Shown in pieces: positions 6,619 to 13,192 of a stretch of DNA of 14,349 bases. Position 1 is the first letter of the stretch; each line of letters starts with the position of its first letter. The notes below the pieces were generated by a model, which did no database searches, had not been told where the DNA came from, and was given only the letters and a program-made list of their open reading frames with translations. Both the position numbers and the translations under genes were made by a program. This stretch comes from Lentisphaeria bacterium UBA1784 (GTDB lineage: Bacteria > Verrucomicrobiota > Lentisphaeria > Victivallales > Victivallaceae), in the NCBI GenBank assembly GCA_002315455.1, contig DCGG01000166.1, forward strand, positions 2,973-17,321. Direction: 5' to 3'.

Positions 6619-6646
6619 AATGTAACACGCAAATTCAGAATTGCAA
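6619..6646 (-). promoter_or_regulatory. Putative promoter of the 18-codon ORF
   Basis: TTGCAA (6646-6641), a 16-base spacer, then TACATT (6624-6619) on the minus strand. It matches the TTGCAA/TATATT style seen upstream of other genes here. Confidence 0.5.
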
Positions 6647-6672
6647 GCCACGCTCTCCCTGCGCCAACACAC

Positions 6673-6706
6673 AAAAAACCTGCCGCCCGTTTTCGCAGGT
6701 GGCAGG
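6673..6706 (-). terminator. Intrinsic terminator of the pyrH-lpxA operon
   Basis: On the minus strand CCTGCC (6706-6701) pairs with GGCAGG (6684-6679). Interrupted inner pairs surround an AAAA loop, followed by six T residues (6678-6673). It begins 20 bases after the stop of the binding-protein gene. Confidence 0.75.
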
Positions 6707-6726
6707 CTGATGACGCAGAGGGAAAA

Positions 6727-7938
6727 TCAATTCTCCTGCTTATACTGGGCAAGAGTGGAATAGGTCACACCATGCTCCATCCGGGGCGACGGCAACAATC
6801 CGTCCCGCCCCGCCCGGATGCCGTTGACATAGATCGTGCGGTCGATCTCCCCGTTGGGCAGCATCGAATAGACTCCCGCCGCCCCGTACTGGCTGCGGAT
6901 GCTCTCCCAATGCTTGGTGAACTGGTGGAGGTCCGCCGACGCACTGAGCGCCGACACAAGCAACATCACCGCATCGTAACTCTGGATCTCCTCGCCGCTG
7001 GGATTGTGGAAGAAACGCTTCCGGAACATTTCCCGGAACTTCAAATACTCCTTCTGCTGGCAATCATCCGAATAGAACGCCGCATAGACGCAGAGCCCCG
7101 GATCACAATCCGCCCCCAGCGTCTGGAAGAATCCGCGGTCATCCCAGGAATCAGGTCCGCAGATCACCCCCGGATAGCCCAGCTCCCGCAGACGACGGAT
7201 CATTTTCGCCGCACGGACGCCCTCCGTCGGAACCAGAATTGCCCCGGACCCCATGGAAGTGACGTCCTTCAGCGCATTCTCGTAGTCATCCCCATGGAAC
7301 TCCACCGTGCAGGCGATCACTCCCCCCAGTTCCCGGAAGTAACGGGAGAATTCCCGGGCGATGTTCCGGGAATAAACCGCTTCCTGATCCATGTCGATCA
7401 GCACCGCCACTCGCAGAAACTTCCGCCAATACCAAAGATAGGCCGCAAGCATCTCCGCCTGCTGCCGGTCCGTGAAGCAGTTCCGGAACACGAAAGGACT
7501 CTTCTCCGTCAAGCCGTCCCGGGTGGCCAGAGGGATCACGCAGGGCAGACGGAGCGCATCCGCTCGGGAAACGATCCCTTCCGTCTCGAACGTATCGTAT
7601 CCGCCCACCACGGCAACCGCTCCCTGCTCCGCCGCCTGCTCCATGGCGGAAGCCGCACCTTCCGTGGTGCCGTAGCTGTCCAGATAGAGCATTTCAAGCT
7701 GACGGCCCTCGATCCCACGGGTGTGATTCAACTCGTCCACGGCCAGCATGATCCCGCGCCGCATCCGCAGTCCGAAGGTCGCATTATCTCCCGTAAGCGG
7801 CAGGATCGCCGCCAGTTTCACCGTGTCGCGCTGCTTGGGATCGTACCGCAACAGCATCTCCTCGGAAACACAACCGCACAACAGCGACAAAATCAGCATC
7901 ACACCGGCGGAAAAGATGATCTTCCCAAATCTTTTCAT
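6727..7938 (-). CDS. Periplasmic-binding-protein-like lipoprotein (Leu/Ile/Val-binding fold)
   Basis: A 403-residue lipoprotein of the type I periplasmic binding fold (Peripla_BP_6/LivK-like). The start is ATG 7938, with GAGGAAG (7952-7946) 7 bases upstream; an in-frame TTG two codons earlier is less likely. Residues 1-22 are a signal peptide with lipobox LLCGC, Cys23 being the likely lipid site. The family pattern is clear: KLAAILPLTGDNATFGLRMR, GIMLAVDELNHTRGIEGRQL, AVVGGYDTFETEGIVSRAD, VFRNCFTDRQQAEMLAAYL. It is the last gene of pyrH-lpxA, only 2 bases after the lpxA stop. No ABC permease or ATPase gene is in the window. It may be an orphan solute receptor, or an envelope regulator like LpoA, whose C-terminal domain has this fold. 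The residue after Cys is Val, so no inner-membrane retention Asp by the E. coli rule. Confidence 0.88.
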   Translation of the reverse strand: MKRFGKIIFSAGVMLILSLLCGCVSEEMLLRYDPKQRDTVKLAAILPLTGDNATFGLRMRRGIMLAVDELNHTRGIEGRQLEMLYLDSYGTTEGAASAMEQAAEQGAVAVVGGYDTFETEGIVSRADALRLPCVIPLATRDGLTEKSPFVFRNCFTDRQQAEMLAAYLWYWRKFLRVAVLIDMDQEAVYSRNIAREFSRYFRELGGVIACTVEFHGDDYENALKDVTSMGSGAILVPTEGVRAAKMIRRLRELGYPGVICGPDSWDDRGFFQTLGADCDPGLCVYAAFYSDDCQQKEYLKFREMFRKRFFHNPSGEEIQSYDAVMLLVSALSASADLHQFTKHWESIRSQYGAAGVYSMLPNGEIDRTIYVNGIRAGRDGLLPSPRMEHGVTYSTLAQYKQEN

Positions 7939-7940
7939 TT

Positions 7941-8774
7941 TCAATCTTCCTCATCGTCTTCGCTTTGCATCCGATTGCTCAAAGCGGCCAGTTCCGGGTC
8001 TCCGGAGACCATCCCCCGTTTCGTGGAACGGATGAATTCCACGAAATGGGCGATATCCGCGTTGCCCGGAGCGTTCGCTTCGATCTCCTCCAACGCGTTG
8101 GAACCATTCAGTCCTTTGAAGTAGTAGTTCTTGACCGCCTTGCGGATCGCCAGCCGTCTGGCATCGTCGAATCCCGCACGGCGCATCCCGATGACATTGC
8201 AGCCGCGGATGAATCCGTTCTCCGCCAGCAGCGTGAAGGGCGGAATGTCCTGACGGATCATCGTCCGCGCTCCGACCATGGCCAGCGATCCGATCCGGCA
8301 GAACTGGTGGATCAGAATGTACCCGGAAAGCACCGCCCCATCCTCCACCACCACGTGCCCGGAAAATGCCGTATGGTTCGCCGCCGTCACGTTGTTCCCG
8401 ATGTGCCCGTCATGCCCCACGTGGACAAACGCCATCAGCAGCGTCCGGTCCCCCACCCGGGTCTCCGCCCCCTCGAAGGGCGAACGGTGGATCGTCACGT
8501 ATTCCCGGATGGTGGTGTCGCTCCCGATGAAGGTGGGGGCAAACGTCCCCTCCCGGAAGCGGTGGTCCTGCGGATCATCACCGATGATCGCCCCGCAGTA
8601 GATCCGGGAACGGGCCCCGATGGTGGTCCAACGACCGATCTTCACGCGGGTGTCGATCATGCAGCCGTCCCCGATGACGCAGTCCGGCTCGATCACGGCG
8701 AAAGGACCGATGGTCACGTTTTCGCCGATTCTGGCGTCCGGGGAAACTACGGCGGTCGGATGGATGTTCGTCAT
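7941..8774 (-). CDS. lpxA: Acyl-ACP:UDP-GlcNAc O-acyltransferase (LpxA)
   Basis: First step of lipid A synthesis: transfers a hydroxyacyl chain from ACP to the 3-position of UDP-GlcNAc in the cytoplasm. At 277 residues it is slightly longer than E. coli (262). The N-terminal ~185 residues show hexapeptide repeats of a left-handed beta helix (IGENVTIGPFAVI, IGDGCMI, IGARSRI). The catalytic segment is FVHVGHDGHIGNN (His118, His121 = E. coli His122, His125); His140 and His156 (HQF) match His144 and His160. The residue matching the chain-length ruler Gly173 is Ala169, which suggests a fairly long acyl chain (inference). NVIGMRRAGF leads into the C-terminal helices. The acidic tail (EDDEED) is encoded by bases that also form the ribosome site of the next gene. 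The start is 2 bases after the pyrH stop; translation is probably coupled. Confidence 0.96.
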   Translation of the reverse strand: MTNIHPTAVVSPDARIGENVTIGPFAVIEPDCVIGDGCMIDTRVKIGRWTTIGARSRIYCGAIIGDDPQDHRFREGTFAPTFIGSDTTIREYVTIHRSPFEGAETRVGDRTLLMAFVHVGHDGHIGNNVTAANHTAFSGHVVVEDGAVLSGYILIHQFCRIGSLAMVGARTMIRQDIPPFTLLAENGFIRGCNVIGMRRAGFDDARRLAIRKAVKNYYFKGLNGSNALEEIEANAPGNADIAHFVEFIRSTKRGMVSGDPELAALSNRMQSEDDEED

Positions 8775-8776
8775 TT

Positions 8777-9493
8777 TCAGCAGACCACGGTCCCGGTGTC
8801 GGGATCGCCCTCCATCACCCGGCGCAGCGCTCCCGGTTCGGAGAAGTTGAACACCACGATGGGCAGATTATGATCCCGGCAGAGGGAGAAGGCCGCGGCA
8901 TCCATGACCTTCAGCCGGCGGTCCAGAGCTTCGTCGAAGGAGAGTTCCTCGAAGCGCTCCGCCGCAGGATCCAGTTTGGGATCGGCGGAATAGACACCAT
9001 CGACCTTGGTGGCCTTCAGCACCGCGTCGCAATTGGTCTCCAACGCCCGGAGGACGCTGGCCGTGTCCGTCGTGAAGAAGGGACAGCCGCTGCCGCCAGC
9101 GAACACCACCACCTGACCGGCCTCCAGTGCCTTCAGGGTGCGGTCCCGGTCGAAGCGGGGGACCAGCGGTTCCATGCCGATGGCGCTCTGCACCAGCACC
9201 GGGATCCCGGCGGATTGGAAGAATTCCTTCAGCGCCAAGGCATTCATGGCGGTGGCCAGCATGCCCATGTAATCGGCATTGGCCGGGTCCATCCCCGATG
9301 CGCTGCCGAAGGCGCCCCGCCAGATGTTGCCGGCGCCGACCACGATGGCGACTTCCGCGCCATCGTCCAGAACGTCCTTCACGGTGGCGACTACGGCGCG
9401 GACCGCATCCGCATCGTATCCGTGGCTCTGTGCCCCCTTCAACGCTTCTCCGCTGAGTTTCAACAGCACCCGGTTAAAACGAAATTTAGCCAT
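8777..9493 (-). CDS. pyrH: UMP kinase (PyrH)
   Basis: Phosphorylates UMP to UDP in the cytoplasm, feeding UTP, CTP and the UDP-sugars used for wall and lipid A synthesis. At 238 residues it is typical of the bacterial hexameric enzyme of the amino-acid-kinase fold. Motifs in order: LLKLSGEAL (residues 10-18), VVGAGNIWRGA (51-61), DYMGMLATAMNALAL (74-88), VVVFAGGSGCPFFTTDTAS (the GTGNPFFTTD line of the family, here with Ser and Cys), and LKATKVDGVYSADP. The start at 9493 has GAGG (9502-9499) 5 bases upstream. It is the first gene of the pyrH-lpxA-lipoprotein operon. In E. coli pyrH and lpxA lie in one extended cluster separated by frr, uppS, cdsA, bamA and others; here they are adjacent. Confidence 0.96.
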   Translation of the reverse strand: MAKFRFNRVLLKLSGEALKGAQSHGYDADAVRAVVATVKDVLDDGAEVAIVVGAGNIWRGAFGSASGMDPANADYMGMLATAMNALALKEFFQSAGIPVLVQSAIGMEPLVPRFDRDRTLKALEAGQVVVFAGGSGCPFFTTDTASVLRALETNCDAVLKATKVDGVYSADPKLDPAAERFEELSFDEALDRRLKVMDAAAFSLCRDHNLPIVVFNFSEPGALRRVMEGDPDTGTVVC

Positions 9494-9536
9494 ATCATCC
9501 TCTGTCTTTTCATGGTTGCACGGTTTATTTTGATGG

Positions 9537-9565
9537 AATATATCACAAAAACACCGATTTCACAA
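9537..9565 (-). promoter_or_regulatory. Putative promoter of the pyrH-lpxA operon
   Basis: TTGTGA (9565-9560), a 17-base spacer, then TATATT (9542-9537) on the minus strand, 43 bases before the pyrH start. It lies in a 177-base AT-rich divergent gap. Confidence 0.6.
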
Positions 9566-9586
9566 GAAATTTTTCAAAAAAAGGTG

Positions 9587-9592
9587 TATATT
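9587..9592 (+). promoter_or_regulatory. Possible -10 element for the Gfo/Idh-ispE unit
   Basis: TATATT on the plus strand, preceded by TG, 78 bases before the ATG at 9671. No good -35 is seen at 15-18 bases, so it may be an extended -10 type or need an activator. The leader holds a small GCCCC/GGGGC hairpin (9624-9637). Confidence 0.35.
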
Positions 9593-9670
9593 ACGCCGGT
9601 TTGGGTGAAATAATCACGGCGACGCCCCATCCGGGGCCTGCCGGCAACCGTTTTTACTATGGAGTCCGTC

Positions 9671-10687
9671 ATGGAAAATTTCGGCAAGTTGAAGGTCGGT
9701 GTCATCGGAGTCGGCGCTTTGGGACGGCATCACGCCCGTCTCTATGCACAAAGTCCCAATGCGGAAGTGGTCGGCATCTTCGACGTTTCCAAGGATAACG
9801 CGAACGCCGTCGGAACGGAATTCGGACTGAAGGTCTTCGACGACTGGAAGGAACTTGCCCAACAATGCGATGCATTGAGCGTCGCCGTCCCTGCGAACTA
9901 CCATTTCAACGCCACCATGCCCCTCCTCGAAATGGGCAAGCATGTGCTCGTCGAAAAGCCCATCGCAGCCAACATCCCCGAAGCCGAAGCCATGGTCGCC
10001 GCCGCAAAGAAGAGCGGCGTCGTCTTCGCCGTCGGTCACGTGGAACGCTTCAATCCCGCCATGGACTTCCTCGAAAAATATCACGCGGCCACCCGCTTCA
10101 TCGAAGCCCACCGGCTGGCCAAATATCCGCCGCCGCGGGTCGGCGCTCCCCGCCGCGGTACCGAAGTCAGCGTGGTCCTCGACCTGATGATCCACGACAT
10201 CGACCTCGTCCTGACCATGGTGAAGTCGGAGATCGAACGCATCGACGTGGTCGGCATCCCCGTTTTGAGCAAGACTGAGGATATCGTCAACGCGCGGATC
10301 AAGTTCGTCAACGGCAGCTGCGCCTCCCTCACCGCCAGCCGGGTCAGTCAGGACCCTCTGCGCAGGTTCCGGGTCTTTCAGGAGGATTGCTACATCTCCA
10401 TGGACTACGGCAGCCACTTCGGCATGGTGCTAAAGCGGAACAAAATCGGCCTCGCCCGCAAGGACGTGAACCTTGACGACAAGAATGCCCTCGCCGCCGA
10501 ACTGGAGGACTTCATCCTCGCGGTGAACAAGACCCGCAGTTCCGGCGTGCTCTGCGAACCCAAGGTCCCCGGTGAACAGGGGCTGCGCGCCCTCCGCGTG
10601 GCCGTCGCCATCGAGCAGGAAGCCCGCCGCTACAATGAGCAGTACGGGTTCAAATTCGCTCCCTGCACGCCGGATGAACTGAACTGA
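9671..10687 (+). CDS. Gfo/Idh/MocA oxidoreductase, probable UDP-GlcNAc 3-dehydrogenase (GnnA-like)
   Basis: A 338-residue NAD(P)-dependent oxidoreductase. The Rossmann glycine motif is GVIGVGALGRHHARLY (10-25); the active-site EKP is at 95-97. The block GHVERFNPA (122-130), DLMIHDIDLVL (171-181, candidate catalytic His175) and LTASRVSQDPLRRFRVFQ is, from memory, characteristic of a Gfo/Idh subfamily found next to lpxA/lpxI/lpxB in deltaproteobacteria and other diderms. In Leptospira and Acidithiobacillus, GnnA oxidises the 3-OH of UDP-GlcNAc so that GnnB can aminate it, giving lipid A with amide-linked chains. Placement opposite the pyrH-lpxA operon fits; no GnnB aminotransferase is in the window. 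The start at ATG 9671 is chosen over ATG 9659 because GGAG (9661-9664) stands 6 bases before it. ispE follows after 19 bases. Confidence 0.85.
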   Translation: MENFGKLKVGVIGVGALGRHHARLYAQSPNAEVVGIFDVSKDNANAVGTEFGLKVFDDWKELAQQCDALSVAVPANYHFNATMPLLEMGKHVLVEKPIAANIPEAEAMVAAAKKSGVVFAVGHVERFNPAMDFLEKYHAATRFIEAHRLAKYPPPRVGAPRRGTEVSVVLDLMIHDIDLVLTMVKSEIERIDVVGIPVLSKTEDIVNARIKFVNGSCASLTASRVSQDPLRRFRVFQEDCYISMDYGSHFGMVLKRNKIGLARKDVNLDDKNALAAELEDFILAVNKTRSSGVLCEPKVPGEQGLRALRVAVAIEQEARRYNEQYGFKFAPCTPDELN

Positions 10688-10706
10688 TCCCCTGGCTCGG
10701 CGCTCC

Positions 10707-11543
10707 ATGAAACTCCCCGCCCCGGCCAAAGTCAATCTCTATCTGAAGGTGGTACGCCGCCGTCCGGATGGATACCACGACCTCTGTACCGTTTTCCAGC
10801 CCGTCGCCTGCCCCGCTGACGAACTGGAACTGGTTCCGGCGTCAGAACCGGGGATCACCCTCTCGGTCCCGGGACGTCCGGAACTGGAGGGCGAAGGCAA
10901 TCTGATTTATAAAGCGGCGATCCGTTATGCGACACTTGCACAACTTCAGCCGGCGTGGCACTTCACCCTCACCAAGCGGATCCCCATGGCCGCCGGCCTC
11001 GGGGGAGGCAGTTCCGACTGCGCCGCCGCACTCACGCTGCTGAACCGCACGCATCATGCGCTCTCCGATGAAGCACTGGCACTCCTTGCCAAAGAACTGG
11101 GAGCGGACGTGCCCTTCTTTCTCTCCCCCCGCCCCGCTCTCGCGGAAGGCATCGGTGAAAAACTGACTCCGCTGGAGGGGACTCCCGCAAACCTGCCCAT
11201 CGTCATCGTTAATCCGGTTTTCCCGGTCAGCGCGGCATGGGCCTACCGACGTCTTGCGCCGGAGAGCCTCGGGCCCGCAGCTCCAGAACCCCTGCTGAAC
11301 GCGCTGAAGTCCGGGGATCTCCCGGCCTTGGGGGCCGCACTGCACAACGATCTTGCGCCGGCACTGCTGAAGAAGTTTCCGCTACTCCGGCTTCTGCTGA
11401 ACGAAGGGAAAAGGTTCGGAGCCCTGGGCGGGATCGTTTCCGGTTCCGGTTCCTCCTGCTTCTTCCTCGCCGCAGATGCCGGGCACCGGGAGGAATTGGC
11501 GGAGGAGTTCCGGCTGGCATTCCCCCTAATGCGGGTGTTTTGA
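10707..11543 (+). CDS. ispE: 4-diphosphocytidyl-2-C-methyl-D-erythritol kinase (IspE)
   Basis: ATP-dependent kinase of the MEP isoprenoid pathway; phosphorylates the 2-OH of CDP-methylerythritol in the cytoplasm. At 278 residues it is typical of the family. GHMP-kinase motifs: PAKVNLYL with Lys8/Asn10 at the start, RRPDGYHDL, the ATP-binding glycine-rich PMAAGLGGGSSDCAAAL (93-109), GADVPFFL with catalytic Asp134, and the C-terminal GGIVSGSGSSCFFL (motif 3). Isoprenoids made here include the undecaprenyl carrier used with MurA products. The start at 10707 has no clear Shine-Dalgarno sequence and lies 19 bases after the upstream stop, so translation may depend on coupling. No terminator is seen before the next promoter at 11608. 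Confidence 0.95.
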   Translation: MKLPAPAKVNLYLKVVRRRPDGYHDLCTVFQPVACPADELELVPASEPGITLSVPGRPELEGEGNLIYKAAIRYATLAQLQPAWHFTLTKRIPMAAGLGGGSSDCAAALTLLNRTHHALSDEALALLAKELGADVPFFLSPRPALAEGIGEKLTPLEGTPANLPIVIVNPVFPVSAAWAYRRLAPESLGPAAPEPLLNALKSGDLPALGAALHNDLAPALLKKFPLLRLLLNEGKRFGALGGIVSGSGSSCFFLAADAGHREELAEEFRLAFPLMRVF

Positions 11544-11599
11544 GCCGTATCCAGCCGGATACCGCTGCCGCCTGAAAAAGTTTCCGGTTAAATTTTGCC

Positions 11600-11615
11600 T
11601 TTTGCACTTGCAAAA
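11600..11615. repeat. 16-bp inverted repeat overlapping a -35 element
   Basis: TTTTGCA (11600-11606), CT, TGCAAAA (11609-11615): perfect 7-bp arms with a 2-base centre. It covers the -35 (TTGCAA, 11608-11613) of the following promoter, a position suited to a dimeric repressor. No T-tract follows, so it is not a standard terminator. Confidence 0.45.
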
Positions 11616-11636
11616 TCATTCAGCGCGAGGCATATT
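11608..11636 (+). promoter_or_regulatory. Putative promoter of the second Gfo/Idh gene
   Basis: TTGCAA (11608-11613), a 17-base spacer, then CATATT (11631-11636), 64 bases before the ATG at 11701. The following bases (ATAAAG) keep the region AT-rich. Confidence 0.6.
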
Positions 11637-11700
11637 ATAAAGTACGTTCAAAAAGCAATCGCCATCGTTGGCGAAAAACAAACAAAATTGGAGTGAGAAA

Positions 11701-12999
11701 ATGGCAAAGAAAAAGCGTTATGCTGTCTGCGGTGTCTCCGGACGCGCAATCAACATGTGGATCGATCCCATCATCAAGCGCTTCTCCCAGGTCGCCGAGG
11801 TCGTCGCCCTGCTGGACATCGACCCCATCCGCAAGCAGGTCTGCACGGATGCCCTCCCCGCAACGGAGAAGGTCCCCTTCTATCTTGATACCCAGTTCGA
11901 CAAGATGCTGAAGGAGACCAAGCCCGACGCCCTGATCGTCGTCTGCATGGACCGCTTCCACGCCAAGTACATCATCGCCGGTCTGGAACATGACCTCGAC
12001 GTCATCACCGAGAAGCCCATGACCACCAACTGGGAAGACGCCCTGAAGGTCCGCGAGGCCGAGAAAAAGTCTAAGGGCAAAGTCACCTGCACCTTCAACT
12101 ACCGCTACAACCCCGTCCACCGGCTCATCCGGGAGATGGTCATCGACGGCAAGGTCGGCCGGGTCACCAACGTGGACCTCACCTGGTACATCGACATCCG
12201 CCACGGCTCCAGCTACTTCAACCGTTGGAACCGCATGCGGGAAAATTCCGGTTCTCTCTCCATCCACAAGTCCAGTCACCACTTCGACCTGGTCAACTGG
12301 TGGATCGACGGCGTGCCCACCACGGTCCACGCCATGGGTGCGCTGAACTTCTACGGACCCAACGGTCCCTTCAATCCCTCCAAGAAGGACGGACGCCACT
12401 GCTCCGACTGCAAAGAGGCCATGAAGTGCCCCTATCACTGCCGCTGGAACACCCGCGCTTCCTCCATTCCCTTCAGCGAGGAACATCTGGCTTCCAGTTT
12501 CAACACAAAGCGCAAGCAGTTCACCACCTATCGTCCCGATATGTGCATCTTCGATTCCGAGATCAATATCTACGATACCTTCATCGCCAACGTCAAGTAC
12601 GCCAACGGCGCGCTGTTGAACTACTCCGCCAACTTCTCCACTCCCTACGAGGGATACCGGCTGGCCATCAACGGCACCCACGGACGGATTGAATCCGAGG
12701 AGTGGGGCGGTCAGGGCTCCACCGGCTTCCCCTCCCCCGCGAAGGAACAGCAGTTCGTTGACTACTATCCCATCTTCGGATCCAAGCAGCGGCTCTGGGC
12801 GGTTGCACCCGTCGGCGGCCACGGCGGCGGCGATCCCATCATCCAGGAAGACGTCTTCATGGGCGTCGATTCCCGGCGGAACTACAAGATCCTCGCCGAC
12901 TCCTTCGACGGACTCGCCGCCATCTCCATCGGCGATGCGGTCTTCAAGTCCATCAAGACCGGCAAGATCATCGACCTCTCCAAGGTCGTGACCAAGTAA
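11701..12999 (+). CDS. Gfo/Idh/MocA family oxidoreductase with four-Cys cluster
   Basis: A 432-residue cytoplasmic NAD(P)-dependent oxidoreductase, probably acting on a sugar or cyclitol; substrate unknown. The start is ATG 11701, preceded by GGAG (11690-11693 region) about 7 bases upstream; an in-frame TTG at 11668 has no ribosome site. The N-terminal dinucleotide motif is GVSGRAINMW (11-20), a Ser variant of the usual GxGxxG; the EKP motif is at 104-106, and TFNYRYNP at 131-138 is usual for the family. SIHKSSHHFDLVNWW (187-201) holds the likely catalytic Lys190 and His193/His194. An insert carries Cys234-x2-Cys237-x5-Cys243-x3-Cys247, probably a structural zinc site, also known from other sugar-related Gfo/Idh proteins. 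No secretion signal is present. It is monocistronic, with its own promoter and a strong terminator. Confidence 0.9.
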   Translation: MAKKKRYAVCGVSGRAINMWIDPIIKRFSQVAEVVALLDIDPIRKQVCTDALPATEKVPFYLDTQFDKMLKETKPDALIVVCMDRFHAKYIIAGLEHDLDVITEKPMTTNWEDALKVREAEKKSKGKVTCTFNYRYNPVHRLIREMVIDGKVGRVTNVDLTWYIDIRHGSSYFNRWNRMRENSGSLSIHKSSHHFDLVNWWIDGVPTTVHAMGALNFYGPNGPFNPSKKDGRHCSDCKEAMKCPYHCRWNTRASSIPFSEEHLASSFNTKRKQFTTYRPDMCIFDSEINIYDTFIANVKYANGALLNYSANFSTPYEGYRLAINGTHGRIESEEWGGQGSTGFPSPAKEQQFVDYYPIFGSKQRLWAVAPVGGHGGGDPIIQEDVFMGVDSRRNYKILADSFDGLAAISIGDAVFKSIKTGKIIDLSKVVTK

Positions 13000-13025
13000 G
13001 CGCAATTCGCGTTTATCGCTCATCA

Positions 13026-13057
13026 GGAGCCGTTCCTTCGGGAACGGCTTCTTTTTT
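13026..13057 (+). terminator. Intrinsic terminator of the second Gfo/Idh gene
   Basis: An 11-bp stem (13026-13036 with 13041-13051, one G-U), a UUCG tetraloop (13037-13040), then six T residues (13052-13057). It follows the stop codon by 26 bases. Confidence 0.93.
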
Positions 13058-13118
13058 CGCCATTTCCCGGGAAAATCGTTATTATTCTTTTTGTACTGAA
13101 ATCTATTCCATGATCCGC

Positions 13119-13146
13119 TTGCAAAAGAGCGTTTCAAAACTATATT
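13119..13146 (+). promoter_or_regulatory. Putative promoter of the glutaminase-domain gene
   Basis: TTGCAA (13119-13124), a 16-base spacer, then TATATT (13141-13146), 46 bases before the ATG. Almost identical in form to the promoters at 11608 and 6646. Confidence 0.65.
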
Positions 13147-13192
13147 ATCCCAAAATCAACGATTCGAGTTTCAAGAGCACGGGAGGACTGAT

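Noticed and set aside
6450..6752. A 100-codon minus-strand frame over the micro-ORF region
   Set aside because: It starts inside the binding-protein gene and reads through that operon's terminator. The 18-codon frame is the one with a ribosome site.
6574..8124. A 516-codon open frame on the plus strand
   Set aside because: It is antisense to the binding-protein gene and part of lpxA, with low-complexity His/Arg/Pro-rich translation and no ribosome site.
9463..9513. A short upstream ORF (ATG 9513) overlapping the pyrH start on the minus strand
   Set aside because: No ribosome site precedes it; the frame looks accidental.
9624..9656. Small GC hairpin followed by GTTTTTAC in the leader of the GnnA-like gene, as an attenuator
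   Set aside because: The 5-bp stem is separated from the T-run by about 12 bases, so it does not form a proper intrinsic terminator.
11635..13137. A 500-codon open frame on the minus strand
   Set aside because: It is antisense to the Gfo/Idh gene and rich in Asp/Gly/Val as expected from a mirrored frame. It also crosses a clear terminator.
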